A DNA stretch of 64,000 nucleotides from Akkermansiaceae bacterium (GCA_025457665.1 JALOTY010000007.1:1-64000); one strand, 5' to 3'. Shown: positions 1-8,718, numbered from the stretch's first letter. The notes: generated from the letters alone by a model not told the origin. Numbers and translations are program-made.

Positions 1-98
1 GTTGCCTTGCTGTGGTTGCCTTGCTGTGGTTGCCTTGCTGTGGTTGCCTTGCTGTGGTTGCCTTGCTGTGGTTGCCTTGCTGTGGTTGCCTTGCTGTG
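1..98. repeat. 14-bp tandem repeat, seven copies
   Basis: Seven perfect head-to-tail copies of GTTGCCTTGCTGTG fill positions 1-98 and stop abruptly at 99. The array begins at the window edge, so it probably continues upstream. It lies about 140 bp before the start of the EF-G-like gene. A unit of 14 is not a multiple of three, so a reading frame through it cycles through a 14-residue peptide; I regard that frame as an artefact. There are no spacers, so it is not a CRISPR array. It behaves like a minisatellite (VNTR). Confidence 0.95.
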
Positions 99-236
99 GG
101 TGTCTCGGACTGGGCATGGATTCGCAAACTCTGGGCTTGGGTTTTGATCGGGACGGCTTGGGTTGACCAGGGGTGGGGGGAGGGTGGAAATGGGGACGAA
201 CCCCGCCGGAATTGCTCCGGCCAACCCCTAGATCCC

Positions 237-2321
237 ATGAAAGACTACCGCGCTCCGGAGATCCGAAATGTCGCCGTTGTCGGGCCGCCATCCTCGGGCA
301 AAACCCTTCTATGTGAAGCGATGCTCCGTTGCTGTGGGGAAATCGACAGGATCGGCTCCATCGCCCAAGGAAGTACGGCATCGGATTTCCATGCCGATGA
401 AAAGCTTCACCAGATTTCCATCCATGCCTCGGTGCTATCCGCCGAGTGGTTGGGAAGGGAGTTGAACCTCATCGATTGCCCCGGCATGCCGGATTTCATC
501 AGTGAGCCATTGAGCGCGGTGAGGGTGGCGGATTCGGCGATGGTGGTGATCGATGCCACGGCGGCGGTGGACTCCGCTGCGGATGAAGTCTGGGAGGCAG
601 CGGCGAACTACGGCATCCCTCGTATGTTGGTGGTTTCCCAGATGGATCGGGAGAACACGCGCTTCGATGAAATCCTCGCCGAAGCTCGGGAGCATTATGG
701 GCCCAAGGTGATCCCGCTGACCCTGCCGGTGGATGCGGGGCCGGGTTTCAGCACGGTGCTGGATGTGATGCGTTCCGAAGTCATGCGTGACTCCGGTGAC
801 GTTGGGGGAGGAATCGTGGAGGCTCCGGCGGACGGGGAATATCGGGAGAAGGTTCATGAACTTCACCGTGCGCTGATCGATCTCGTGGCGGAGACTGACG
901 ACGAGCTGCTGGAGAGATTCCTTGAGGAAGGCTGCCTGAGTGAGGATCAACTGAGGGAACATGTGCATGCGGCCTATCAGAAAGGCTTGGTGATTCCCAT
1001 GTTCGCTGTTTCCGGAATGGGAAATGTGGGCGTTTCCCGGCTCCTGGATTTCGTGGCGAAGTATGGAAGCTCGCCCGCGGATCGCTCCAAGGTGGTGGCG
1101 ATGACCCCGGATCTGGAGCAGGTGGATGTCTCCCTGGCGGATGCGGAGACCTTGGCCTTTGTTTTCAAGACGCTCCATGAACCCCATCTGGGAACGCTTT
1201 CCTTCTTCCGGGTATACAGCGGAGATGTGATCGCCGGTCAGGAACTGGTCAATCCCGTGCGCCGCGAAACCGAGAGGATCAGCCATCTCTATCGGGTCCA
1301 CGGGGCGGTGCGTGAGCCGGTGGAATCCCTGCATGCCGGGGACATCGGCGCGGCGGTGAAACTGCGGGCCACACGGGCGGGCGATACCCTGTGTTCCGCA
1401 TCGCGACCTTTGTTACTGCCTTTTGTCGATTTCCCGGAGCCGAATACGCATGGGGCCTTTGTTGCCCGGTCACGGGCGGATCTGAACAAATTGGGCGAAG
1501 GCCTTGCGACATTGCGTGAGGAGGATCCGACTTTTGAGTTTCATCACGATTCCGCGCTCGGCCAAACCCTTGTCTCCGGGCAGGGCAAGTTGCAGTTGCA
1601 GGTGATCATTGAGGAGCTGAAGCGGCGTTTCCATGTCGAGGTGGATCTCGTCGAACCGCGTGTGCCCTACCTGAGCACCATTCGCGGAGAAGGTGAGGCG
1701 AGATTCAGGCATAAGAAGCAATCGGGCGGAGCCGGGCAATTCGCCGAGGTGTGGATGCGCATCGAACCTCTGCCACCTGGCAGCGGAGTGGTCTTCACGC
1801 ATTCGCTGGTCGGTAGCAATGTGGATCGATCCTTCGTCCCATCGGTGGAAAAAGGAGTGCACGCGGCCTGCGCGAGCGGGCCTCACGGAGGATTTCCGGT
1901 GACGGATGTGAAAGTGGATTTTTACGATGGCAAGCAGCATCCGGTGGACTCCAAGGACATCGCCTTTCAGATCGCGGGCAAAGCGGCCTTCCAGGAAGCC
2001 TTCGAAATGGGAGGTCCAAAGCTGTTAGAGCCGGTGATGGAGCTTCGTGTGAAGGTTGGCGCGGAAGCGGTGGGCGGTGTGATGGCGGATCTTTCCGGTC
2101 GGCGCGGGAGGATCCTCGGCATGGAAACCGAGGGTCGGCTCGAAGTCGTGGTCGCCCAGGTGCCGCAGGCTGAACTGCACGATTACTCCAGCCAATTGCG
2201 GGCGCTCACCGCCGGTCGAGGCAGGCATCGGGAGAGCTTTGACCATTTCGACGAGGTGCCGCGAGAGTTGGTGCCCGCGATTCTTGAAAAACATTCCCGG
2301 CGTCAGGAACAGGATGCCTGA
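237..2321 (+). CDS. Elongation factor G-like GTPase (EF-G paralogue)
   Basis: This is a 694-residue translational GTPase of the EF-G family, about the normal EF-G length. The P-loop GPPSSGKT is at residues 16-23 and the G3 motif DCPG at 80-83. The G4 motif, normally NKxD, reads SQMD at 134-137. The usual RGITI switch region is also replaced (EKLHQISI near 56-61). Domains II to V follow, with an EF-G-like domain IV and an internal GGAGQFAEV segment. The start was set at ATG 237 because it places the G domain at the usual distance; an open frame continues upstream only through the tandem repeat. The divergent G4 and switch suggest a specialised EF-G-like protein, not the main translocase. Its role in elongation, recycling or ribosome protection cannot be told from sequence. 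Confidence 0.9.
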   Translation: MKDYRAPEIRNVAVVGPPSSGKTLLCEAMLRCCGEIDRIGSIAQGSTASDFHADEKLHQISIHASVLSAEWLGRELNLIDCPGMPDFISEPLSAVRVADSAMVVIDATAAVDSAADEVWEAAANYGIPRMLVVSQMDRENTRFDEILAEAREHYGPKVIPLTLPVDAGPGFSTVLDVMRSEVMRDSGDVGGGIVEAPADGEYREKVHELHRALIDLVAETDDELLERFLEEGCLSEDQLREHVHAAYQKGLVIPMFAVSGMGNVGVSRLLDFVAKYGSSPADRSKVVAMTPDLEQVDVSLADAETLAFVFKTLHEPHLGTLSFFRVYSGDVIAGQELVNPVRRETERISHLYRVHGAVREPVESLHAGDIGAAVKLRATRAGDTLCSASRPLLLPFVDFPEPNTHGAFVARSRADLNKLGEGLATLREEDPTFEFHHDSALGQTLVSGQGKLQLQVIIEELKRRFHVEVDLVEPRVPYLSTIRGEGEARFRHKKQSGGAGQFAEVWMRIEPLPPGSGVVFTHSLVGSNVDRSFVPSVEKGVHAACASGPHGGFPVTDVKVDFYDGKQHPVDSKDIAFQIAGKAAFQEAFEMGGPKLLEPVMELRVKVGAEAVGGVMADLSGRRGRILGMETEGRLEVVVAQVPQAELHDYSSQLRALTAGRGRHRESFDHFDEVPRELVPAILEKHSRRQEQDA

Positions 2322-2364
2322 CCGATCTTCACCCAGAAAACAAACACCAACCACCGAACAGACC

Positions 2365-2616
2365 ATGCTCTCTGAACACCATGACATTGCCCGTGAGTTC
2401 CCGGACCTCGCCGAAGTGCTTGCCACCCTGCGCACGCGGGATGCGGGATTCGATGAACTCGTCACCCGTCACGATGCCCTCGACAACGAGATCCGCGAGT
2501 TGGAGGAACAGCAGCAGCCGATTTCCGATGAGGAAATCGAGAAGCTCAAGTTTGAGCGAGCGGCCTTGAAAGATGATATCTTCCAACGTCTCGCCGCGGC
2601 GAAGGCGGCGGTTTGA
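2365..2616 (+). CDS. YdcH/DUF465 family small coiled-coil protein
   Basis: This 83-residue, highly charged and helical protein resembles the YdcH/DUF465 family. It begins MLSEHHDIAREFPDL and has a central ELEEQQQPISDEEIEKLK helical hairpin and a C-terminal basic helix. The family has no firmly established function and is cytosolic. ATG 2365 was chosen because the family signature starts immediately after it. It lies 43 bp after the EF-G-like gene on the same strand and is followed by a good intrinsic terminator. Confidence 0.8.
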   Translation: MLSEHHDIAREFPDLAEVLATLRTRDAGFDELVTRHDALDNEIRELEEQQQPISDEEIEKLKFERAALKDDIFQRLAAAKAAV

Positions 2617-2643
2617 GCGATTGCGGCCCGGATGATGGGTCCT

Positions 2644-2678
2644 CCGGCGTCACTCTCACAGGTGTCGCCGGATTTTTC
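2644..2678 (+). terminator. Intrinsic terminator after the YdcH-like gene
   Basis: TCCGGCG (2644-2650) pairs with CGCCGGA (2667-2673). After a T-T mismatch the stem extends inward by CAC/GTG. A run of five T follows at 2674-2678. It sits 27 bp after the stop codon at 2616 and before the convergent VanZ-like gene. Confidence 0.75.
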
Positions 2679-2694
2679 GTCCCGATGCGGAGGC

Positions 2695-3114
2695 TCATGT
2701 CCCTGCTGTGTCTGCCTTTTCCCGCTGCCTGCTCCCTGAGGGGTGACGGCGGAGGATCGCGGAGGTGATGATCTGCGCCAATGCGGCGGCGGTGAGATTC
2801 ATCAGGGCATCGATGAGGTCGAAGGAACGGCTCGGGATGAAAGCCTGGGAAATCTCTTCGAGAGTCATGAGTGAGCCGACGATGAAGCTGCCGAGCATGA
2901 TTTTCGAAAAGGGTCGGGGTGCGTAGCGACCGCGGAGAACGAGATTGGTGAGGAGGGCAAGGGGGCCGACGAGAACGAGGTGACCGATCTTGTCACCCAT
3001 GGGCACATCGTGGAGAAAGGTCCAGAAGCCCCGACCTTGGTCGGCGAGGACGATGATGGAGATGAAGCCGGCAAGAAAGACCGCGAAGCAGATGGGAAGA
3101 AGGGCGCGTCTCAC
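2695..3114 (-). CDS. VanZ-like membrane protein
   Basis: This 139-residue membrane protein has about four hydrophobic segments: an N-terminal LLPICFAVFLAGFISIIVL, then segments near residues 45-60, 73-85 and 105-120. DKIGHLVLVGPLALL and LEEISQAFIPSRSFDLIDALMN match the VanZ-like pattern, with conserved acidic and His residues at membrane borders and a characteristic E-x-x-Q-x-F motif. VanZ-like proteins are widespread and mostly of unknown role; the name comes from teicoplanin resistance in enterococci, which should not be inferred here. Confidence 0.8.
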   Translation of the reverse strand: MRRALLPICFAVFLAGFISIIVLADQGRGFWTFLHDVPMGDKIGHLVLVGPLALLTNLVLRGRYAPRPFSKIMLGSFIVGSLMTLEEISQAFIPSRSFDLIDALMNLTAAALAQIITSAILRRHPSGSRQREKADTAGT

Positions 3115-3203
3115 GAAGCATGCCTGTCAGAAGCTTCGGGCCGAAGCAAGGACCGCCTGATGTTTCACGGGAATCTCACCGGAGTTTCATCAAGGTCGAA
3201 ACA

Positions 3204-4223
3204 TCAATCTAACAGCACATCCGCGACGACGAAGCGGTGGTCGGATTTGCGGGTGGTGACCGCGCGGCAGCGGACAGGCGTGAAGTGGCGAGTGACGAGG
3301 ATGCGGTCGAGCCGGAGGATGGGGACGCGGCGTTGGAAGGTGTTTCCCCAACCGGTGCCGGCGCGTTCGAAGCAATCCTCGAAGTCGCCGGACCATTGGC
3401 GGCGGATGGGATCGGCGGCGGGGGCATTGAAATCGCCGGCCATGATGACGGGCTGGATGCCGGGGAAGTCGGTGGTGTCCTCAAGGATGCCGAGAGCGAT
3501 GGCGGTTTCGAGGCGTCTTTTCTGTCGGTTCAGGCGGTGGGTTTGCCAGCAATCGGGCCGCCACAGGCTGAGGTCGGTGGCGGCGGAAGAGAGGTGGATG
3601 TTGACGAGTTCGATGCTGCGTCCGTCGGGGAGGCGGAGGGTGGCATTGTGGTTGAAGAAGCGGAATTCGGGATGGGGGTTGCGGACTTCGCGGGTGATGG
3701 GGAAACGCGAGGCGATGCCATTGAGGGCGTAGGCGCGGTAGTGGGCGGCGGGGCCGAAGATTTGTCGGGCGAGTTGTTGGACGCGGACGAGGTCGGCTTC
3801 CTGGATGAAGACGATGTCCGGTTGCCAGGCGGCGAGGTCGGGGCCGGGATCGCCAAAGCGGAACTGGGCGCAGTTCAGGGTGATCACGCGCAGGGGCACG
3901 GTGCCACGGTGGGGTGCGGGCGGGCCGGGGAGGGGTGCGCTGTTGCCGAGATTGGCAATGACTTTGGCTTCATCCGACCCTAACAGAACCGTGAGCGCCC
4001 AGACGGCGGTGACGATGAGCGAGAGTGGCGCGCGGAAGGCGAGGAAGGCGGCGATGGAGGCGCTGAGGCCGAATCCGGCCCAGACCCAGAGGGGGACGAC
4101 GGTGAAGGCGGCGAGACTGTCCGGCTGACGGGAGTAGGCCAGCACGGTCAGGAAATGAAGGGCCAGCGAAGCGATGATGAGGACCCAGCCAAGCCGGCGC
4201 GCGATGCGTGTGGAGCGTGACAT
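3204..4223 (-). CDS. Membrane-anchored endonuclease/exonuclease/phosphatase-fold protein
   Basis: The 339-residue protein has an N-terminal region of about three membrane helices (residues ~12-90) followed by an EEP-fold catalytic domain. Diagnostic segments are VITLNCAQFRF (first strand with catalytic Asn), FIQEADL (metal-binding Glu), GDFNAP (catalytic Asp/Asn) and the terminal SDHRFVVADV (catalytic Asp-His). All the expected metal-dependent phosphodiesterase residues are therefore present. Proteins of this shape act on nucleic acids, phospholipids or sugar phosphates; the substrate cannot be assigned. The last Leu-Leu-Asp codons carry one copy of the dispersed CTGTTAGA word (3208-3215). 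Confidence 0.85.
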   Translation of the reverse strand: MSRSTRIARRLGWVLIIASLALHFLTVLAYSRQPDSLAAFTVVPLWVWAGFGLSASIAAFLAFRAPLSLIVTAVWALTVLLGSDEAKVIANLGNSAPLPGPPAPHRGTVPLRVITLNCAQFRFGDPGPDLAAWQPDIVFIQEADLVRVQQLARQIFGPAAHYRAYALNGIASRFPITREVRNPHPEFRFFNHNATLRLPDGRSIELVNIHLSSAATDLSLWRPDCWQTHRLNRQKRRLETAIALGILEDTTDFPGIQPVIMAGDFNAPAADPIRRQWSGDFEDCFERAGTGWGNTFQRRVPILRLDRILVTRHFTPVRCRAVTTRKSDHRFVVADVLLD

Positions 4224-4274
4224 GGGTCCGGTGGGGATGGCCTCGGGGAAAGCGCGCGTTTCCGGCCTTGCCGG

Positions 4275-4580
4275 TCACAGTCCCGGGATGCCGAGACCGC
4301 CGGTGAGTTTCTTCATTTCCGCAGCGGTGGCGTCCTTGCCCAGGGCAATGGCTTCCTGAACGGCCTTGAGGACGAGGTCCTGGAGGAATTCGACGTCGGA
4401 GGGATCGACGACGGAGGGATCGATGGTGATGGAGCGGACATCACCGTTGCCGGTGGCGGTGGCGGTGACCTTGCCGCCGCCGACGGAGGCGGTGAAATCC
4501 TTGGCGGCGAGTTCTTCCTGTTTGGCAAGCATGTTGGCCTGCATGGCCTGGGCTTGCTTCATCATTTTGGCGAGGTTCAT
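4275..4580 (-). CDS. YbaB/EbfC family nucleoid-associated protein
   Basis: The 101-residue protein begins MNLAKMMKQAQAMQANMLAKQEELA and carries the VGGGKVTATATGNGDVRSITIDPSVV strand region typical of YbaB/EbfC DNA-binding dimers, with DLVLKAVQEAI near the C-terminus. It lies 26 bp downstream of dnaX on the same strand. dnaX-ybaB is a widely conserved pair, often followed by recR; recR is not next here. Confidence 0.92.
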   Translation of the reverse strand: MNLAKMMKQAQAMQANMLAKQEELAAKDFTASVGGGKVTATATGNGDVRSITIDPSVVDPSDVEFLQDLVLKAVQEAIALGKDATAAEMKKLTGGLGIPGL

Positions 4581-4606
4581 GGCGTGGGGATCGGTGAGTG
4601 GGTGGT

Positions 4607-6100
4607 TCAGCGGATGGTGGCTTCGAAGATTTCGAGGGCTTTGCGGATGAGAGGGTCTTGGTAGAAATCGTCTTCGGCGGGCTTGGCCGCTGGAGCCGGG
4701 GATGGGGGAGTGGCCGGGGTCGAAGGGGCGGAGCTGGCAGGTGGTGCGGAGGGAAAGGGATCGGGCTCGGGTTCCGGAGGGGCGTCGGGGGCATCGGCCA
4801 TGAGGGCATCGAACTGGGCATCCAGGTCGCTGGCCTTGGTGGATGGCTTAAACGCTACGGCTGTCGTTTTTTTTTCCGCCGGTGCTTCGGGCGGGCTTTC
4901 GATTTCCGCAACCGGACTGCTTTCCGCGGCGGGCGGGCTGGCTGGGGCGGGGCTGGTGCCGAGTTGGTCGGCGACTCCGCCGAGGACCTTGATGAGATCG
5001 TTGATGCGGACTTCGCCAAGGCTTTGGATGGCCTTGATGAGGCCGAGTTCGAAGTGGAGGCGCTTGTTGGTGGACCAGCGCATGCGGCCTTCGGTTTCGG
5101 CGAAATGGTCGATGAGGGCGAGCAGGCGATCGGCCGGGAAGGAGCCGGCGAGGCGGACAAGATTTTCCCAAACCGGGGCGGCGATGCCTTCGGCCGAGGC
5201 GGTGGGAGAGATCCCGGCGACGAGCAGGGCGCGGAGGCCGCCGATGAGTTCGCCGAGAAGCTGGGAAAGCTCGCGGCCGGCCTCGGACTCGCGTTGGAGG
5301 ATGGAAAGGGCGCGGGCGGTGTCGCGTTCGAGGATGGCGGCGGCGAGCGAGGCCACGGTTTCCCGGGAGGTGAAGCCGAAGACATCAAGGACGTTCGCCT
5401 CACTGATGCTTTCTCCGCAGAAGGCGACGAGTTGATCGAGCATCGATTGCGCGTCGCGCATCCCGCCATCGGCCCCCTTGGCGATGGCCCAGGCGGCGGA
5501 TTCATCGAGCTTCACGCCTTCGTTCGAGGCGATGTGCATCAGGTGGGCGGCAATCGTTTCCGTGGGAATGGGGCGGAGGTCGAAGCGCTGGCAGCGGGAG
5601 AGGATGGTGGGGAGGACCTTGTGGGCTTCCGTGGTGGCGAAGATGAATTTCACGTGCTCCGGCGGCTCTTCGAGCGTCTTGAGGAGGGCGTTGAAGGCGG
5701 CGGTCGAGAGCATGTGGACCTCATCGATGTAGTAGATCCGGAATTTCCCGCGGGCCGGGGCGAAACGCACCGTTTCACGGAGCTGGCGGACTTCATCGAC
5801 GCCGTTGTTCGAGGCACCGTCGATTTCCAGGACATCGAGCGAGCGGCCCTCGGCGATCTCGATGCAGAGGTCGTCATCGGGATCGAAGTCCGCCTTGGGT
5901 CCGCCGGGGCAATTGAGGGCTTTGGCGAGGATGCGGGCGGTGGAGGTCTTGCCGGTGCCGCGGGGGCCGACGAAAAGGTAGGCGTGGGCCAGCCGGTTTT
6001 GGGCGATGGCATTTCGCAGGGTGCGGACGACGTGGTCCTGACCGAGGACGTCATCGAAGGTGCGGGGACGGTATTTCCGGGCAAAGACCTGGTAGCTCAC
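4607..6100 (-). CDS. dnaX: DNA polymerase III subunit gamma/tau
   Basis: This is the clamp-loader AAA+ ATPase, 497 residues from the GTG start at 6100, chosen because the family N-terminus (SYQVFARKYRP) begins there. Walker A is GPRGTGKT (45-52), followed by the Walker B-type motif with DEVHML and the arginine-finger region DGASNNGVDEVR. The zinc-binding region keeps only two of the usual four cysteines (C64 and C79), so the zinc module looks lost. Domain III is followed by a Pro/Ala/Glu-rich linker and a short tau-specific tail. Codons 409-412 lie on a nine-A run where slippage in either direction gives a stop within 4-6 codons, predicting gamma-like products of 414-417 residues. ybaB follows. 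Confidence 0.96.
   Translation of the reverse strand: MSYQVFARKYRPRTFDDVLGQDHVVRTLRNAIAQNRLAHAYLFVGPRGTGKTSTARILAKALNCPGGPKADFDPDDDLCIEIAEGRSLDVLEIDGASNNGVDEVRQLRETVRFAPARGKFRIYYIDEVHMLSTAAFNALLKTLEEPPEHVKFIFATTEAHKVLPTILSRCQRFDLRPIPTETIAAHLMHIASNEGVKLDESAAWAIAKGADGGMRDAQSMLDQLVAFCGESISEANVLDVFGFTSRETVASLAAAILERDTARALSILQRESEAGRELSQLLGELIGGLRALLVAGISPTASAEGIAAPVWENLVRLAGSFPADRLLALIDHFAETEGRMRWSTNKRLHFELGLIKAIQSLGEVRINDLIKVLGGVADQLGTSPAPASPPAAESSPVAEIESPPEAPAEKKTTAVAFKPSTKASDLDAQFDALMADAPDAPPEPEPDPFPSAPPASSAPSTPATPPSPAPAAKPAEDDFYQDPLIRKALEIFEATIR
4867..4875 (-). promoter_or_regulatory. A9 slippery run in dnaX (candidate gamma/tau frameshift or slippage site)
   Basis: On the coding strand the sequence is GAA AAA AAA ACG, a run of nine A across codons 409-412 of 497. 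A -1 shift continues as Asn-Asp-Ser-Arg-Ser-Val then TAA at 4850-4848, giving 417 residues. A +1 shift reads Arg-Gln-Pro then TAG at 4857-4855, giving 414. E. coli gamma is 431 residues, and Thermus dnaX uses transcriptional slippage on an A9 run, so position and sequence both fit. A weak AAACG/CGTTT hairpin (5 bp, loop 10) follows directly. Confidence 0.65.
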
Positions 6101-6210
6101 GCGGGGGACTCTAGAAAGGGAAGGGCGGGGAGGGAAAGGGAATCGTCGGGAAATCCGCGGATGTGGAATCAGGCTGGCAGGAGCCCGGCGGAGTGGTAGG
6201 CTCCGCGGGC

Positions 6211-7668
6211 ATGACGGAACGGGATCCGAATTCAGTGGAAGCGGTGAGGTCGAAAAACACCCGGCGGTCGGGCTTTCCCTGGCTGCGAGCGGCATTTTTC
6301 CTGATGGTGGCAGGCGGGGTGGGATTTGTTTTCACGCCGGAGGGGAAATCGCTGGTCAAGGCGGTGCAGCGGAAAATCGAGCCCCGGCCGACTCCGCCGG
6401 ATCCGGACGATGCCGATCTGCTGCGGCAGGCGGAGGCGCGGATGCGGGAGGATTTCGAGGCCGACATGGAGGCCTTGCGCGGGCAACTCAAGGCGGCACG
6501 GGATGCGGCGAAGAAAGCGTCGGAAAGCGGTCAGGAAGTCGTTCTGCCACCGGTCAATGAACACACGGCATCGAGCGGCGGCGATGTCCGGCGGCTGCGC
6601 TCGGAAATCACCCTCGAAACCCGCGTGGAGCTGGAAAAGGGCGGGCTTGCGAGCATCGAGCGGAAATCGGCCGATGCCTACAAGGCGAGCTACAAGCTTC
6701 AAGTCCGCCTGCCGAAGGCATCGACGACCCTCGCCGAGCTGGAGCAAGTGAGCCCGAAGCTGGGCGAGATCCTGCCGGGTCTGCCGGCGATGCTCGAAAA
6801 ACCGGAGGTTTCGCGTTGGTTCTACGTGCTCTATGACAACAAGACCCAGCGGGTGAAGCGTGATGCCGCCCTGCTCAACGAGCTGCTCACGCGGCACAAT
6901 TTCTACGACTGCGAAACCATCCTCAACCTCCGCCACCCGGGGTCCGGACGGCGGGTTTTCCTGATGCAGGCGGAGATGGATGTCGTTTCCGATGGGTCCG
7001 ATGGCGATCGACTCGCGACCATGCCGGACGCCATCGTCAATTCGACCCACTACCAACCCTTCACCAGCTATGGATGGCGGAAAAGGACGAGCACACCGAA
7101 CCCCATGGTGGCGGGCTGGGAGCAGCGCATTCGCAATGCCGATGCTGAACTGGCCGATCCGGCGACCACCGCCGACCGCAAGGCCTGGCTGCGCGACCGC
7201 AAGGAGTATCTGAAGCGGGGGATCGCGGACATGAAGGCGCGGAGTTTCCTGATTGCCGAGTATGATCCCTTCATCGTCATTCCGGTGAATCTCCTCACTG
7301 CCTCCGGAGATCCGTGGGCGCCGAAAGTCGGGGACTACGCCGTGGTGGTTCATGCGGGCATTCTCTATCCGGCCATCGTCGGTGATGGCGGGCCGACCTT
7401 CAAAGTGGGTGAAGCCTCCCTGCGCATGGCGCGGCAGATCAATCCGCAGGCATCGCCGTATTCGCGGCCGGTGAGCGATCTGACGGTCACTTACGTCGTC
7501 TTTCCCGGAAGCCGCGAGAAAGAGCGGGAAGCTCCGGACTACGAGAAATGGCGTAGCAAATGCGGGCAGTTGTTGGACGAGATCGGCGGCATTGGTTCCG
7601 GCAAGACGCTTTTCGAATGGAAGAACCTCCTGCCCCAACCGCAGAGCCAGCCGCCCACGGATCCGTGA
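6211..7668 (+). CDS. Membrane-anchored GH75 chitosanase-like protein
   Basis: The protein is 485 residues from ATG 6211. One hydrophobic segment ([15 protein letters not shown], residues ~27-42) is followed by a charged helical stretch (~65-110). A C-terminal domain resembles glycoside hydrolase family 75: [12 protein letters not shown], then FIVIPVNLL, then [22 protein letters not shown] and [11 protein letters not shown], the usual GH75 order. GH75 enzymes cleave chitosan-type polymers, but the substrate of bacterial members is mostly untested. It diverges from dnaX with a 110-bp gap and ends at TGA 7666-7668, 59 bp before the chosen kdsD start. An in-frame GTG for kdsD at 7665 would overlap this stop, so coupling is possible. 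Confidence 0.65.
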   Translation: MTERDPNSVEAVRSKNTRRSGFPWLRAAFFLMVAGGVGFVFTPEGKSLVKAVQRKIEPRPTPPDPDDADLLRQAEARMREDFEADMEALRGQLKAARDAAKKASESGQEVVLPPVNEHTASSGGDVRRLRSEITLETRVELEKGGLASIERKSADAYKASYKLQVRLPKASTTLAELEQVSPKLGEILPGLPAMLEKPEVSRWFYVLYDNKTQRVKRDAALLNELLTRHNFYDCETILNLRHPGSGRRVFLMQAEMDVVSDGSDGDRLATMPDAIVNSTHYQPFTSYGWRKRTSTPNPMVAGWEQRIRNADAELADPATTADRKAWLRDRKEYLKRGIADMKARSFLIAEYDPFIVIPVNLLTASGDPWAPKVGDYAVVVHAGILYPAIVGDGGPTFKVGEASLRMARQINPQASPYSRPVSDLTVTYVVFPGSREKEREAPDYEKWRSKCGQLLDEIGGIGSGKTLFEWKNLLPQPQSQPPTDP

Positions 7669-7727
7669 GCAGCAGTGCCGGAACTTCGAACTTGGAACTT
7701 GCCCCCGGGAAACCTGAACTTGCCCCC

Positions 7728-8699
7728 ATGGACGCCGTCACCCGCGGAAAACAAGTCATCGAGATGGAGACCGCCGCCTTGCAGGCGATGCACGATCGCC
7801 TCGATGCGCGGTTCGGCAGTGCTGTGGAAATTCTGAAAAAGGCGGTCGAAAATCGCGGAAAAATCGTCGTCGTCGGCATCGGCAAGAGCGGCAACATCGG
7901 CCACAAGATCGCGGCGACCCTGAATTCCACCGGTTCCACCGCCGTCGTTCTGAATTCCCAAAACGCGCTGCACGGCGACCTCGGACTGTTGAGCGATGGC
8001 GATGCTGTCGTGGCCCTTTCCTACTCGGGAGAAACCGCCGAACTGCTCGATCTGCTGCCGCATTTGCGGAGATTCGAGGTCCGCTTGATCGGCATGACGG
8101 GTCGGCCCGACTCCACGCTGGGCCGTCACAGTGATGTGGTGCTGGACACCTCCGTGGAGAGGGAAGCCTGCCCGCTGAATCTCGCGCCCACCTCCTCGTC
8201 CACCGCCATGCTGGTCATGGGGGATGCGCTGGCGATGGCCCTGTTAGAAACCCGCGGTTTCACCGAGGAGCAATTTGCCCGTTTCCATCCGGGAGGGGCG
8301 CTGGGGCGGGCCTTGCTGACGCGTGTATCCGACATCATGCGGGCCGGAACCTCGCTGGCGCATGTGGATGAGCATGCGAGCGTCAGCGGAGCGCTTGCGG
8401 CCATGACCACTGCCCGCTCCGGGGCCTGCCTTGTGCTTCGCGCGGACGGGCGTCTGGCGGGGATTTTCACCCATGGCGACTTTGCCCGCGCCTATCAGCA
8501 GGACATCGAGGTGGGAAACCGCCCGGTGGCCGAGCTGATGACCCGCCAGCCGGTCAGCGTGCGGGCCGACGATCTCGCCGCGGAAGCCGTGAGGACGATC
8601 AGCTCGCATCGGATCGATGACGTCGTCGTGCTCGATGCCGATGACCGCCCCGTGGGCTTGATCGACACCCAGGACCTTGCCCGGCTGAAGATCGTCTGA
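7728..8699 (+). CDS. kdsD: Arabinose-5-phosphate isomerase (KdsD/KpsF/GutQ family)
   Basis: The 323-residue protein has an N-terminal SIS sugar-isomerase domain (GIGKSGNIGHK, SYSGETAE, NLAPTSSSTAML) and two C-terminal CBS repeats (~205-260 and ~270-320), the full KdsD architecture. It converts ribulose-5-phosphate to arabinose-5-phosphate, the first step toward Kdo for LPS, in the cytosol. ATG 7728 gives the family-typical N-terminus; an in-frame GTG at 7665 would add 21 residues and overlap the preceding stop. The region before the ATG contains a direct repeat of GAACTTGCCCCC. Leu-Leu-Glu at 8241-8248 is encoded by the dispersed octamer CTGTTAGA. Confidence 0.93.
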   Translation: MDAVTRGKQVIEMETAALQAMHDRLDARFGSAVEILKKAVENRGKIVVVGIGKSGNIGHKIAATLNSTGSTAVVLNSQNALHGDLGLLSDGDAVVALSYSGETAELLDLLPHLRRFEVRLIGMTGRPDSTLGRHSDVVLDTSVEREACPLNLAPTSSSTAMLVMGDALAMALLETRGFTEEQFARFHPGGALGRALLTRVSDIMRAGTSLAHVDEHASVSGALAAMTTARSGACLVLRADGRLAGIFTHGDFARAYQQDIEVGNRPVAELMTRQPVSVRADDLAAEAVRTISSHRIDDVVVLDADDRPVGLIDTQDLARLKIV

Positions 8700-8718
8700 G
8701 CGGAAGATCCCCGGCGGA

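Noticed and set aside
1..98. CRISPR array
   Set aside because: The 14-bp units are contiguous without spacers and no cas genes are present.
12..236. N-terminal extension of the EF-G-like protein through the tandem repeat
   Set aside because: The extension encodes a repeated hydrophobic peptide derived from the 14-bp unit and is not part of the family; ATG 237 gives the normal length.
2695..3114. Glycopeptide resistance gene vanZ
   Set aside because: Only the broad VanZ-like membrane fold is supported, and no other van genes are nearby.
4598..6199. Open frame of 533 codons on the plus strand
   Set aside because: It is antisense to dnaX and has a Gly-rich low-complexity translation; dnaX on the minus strand is unambiguous.
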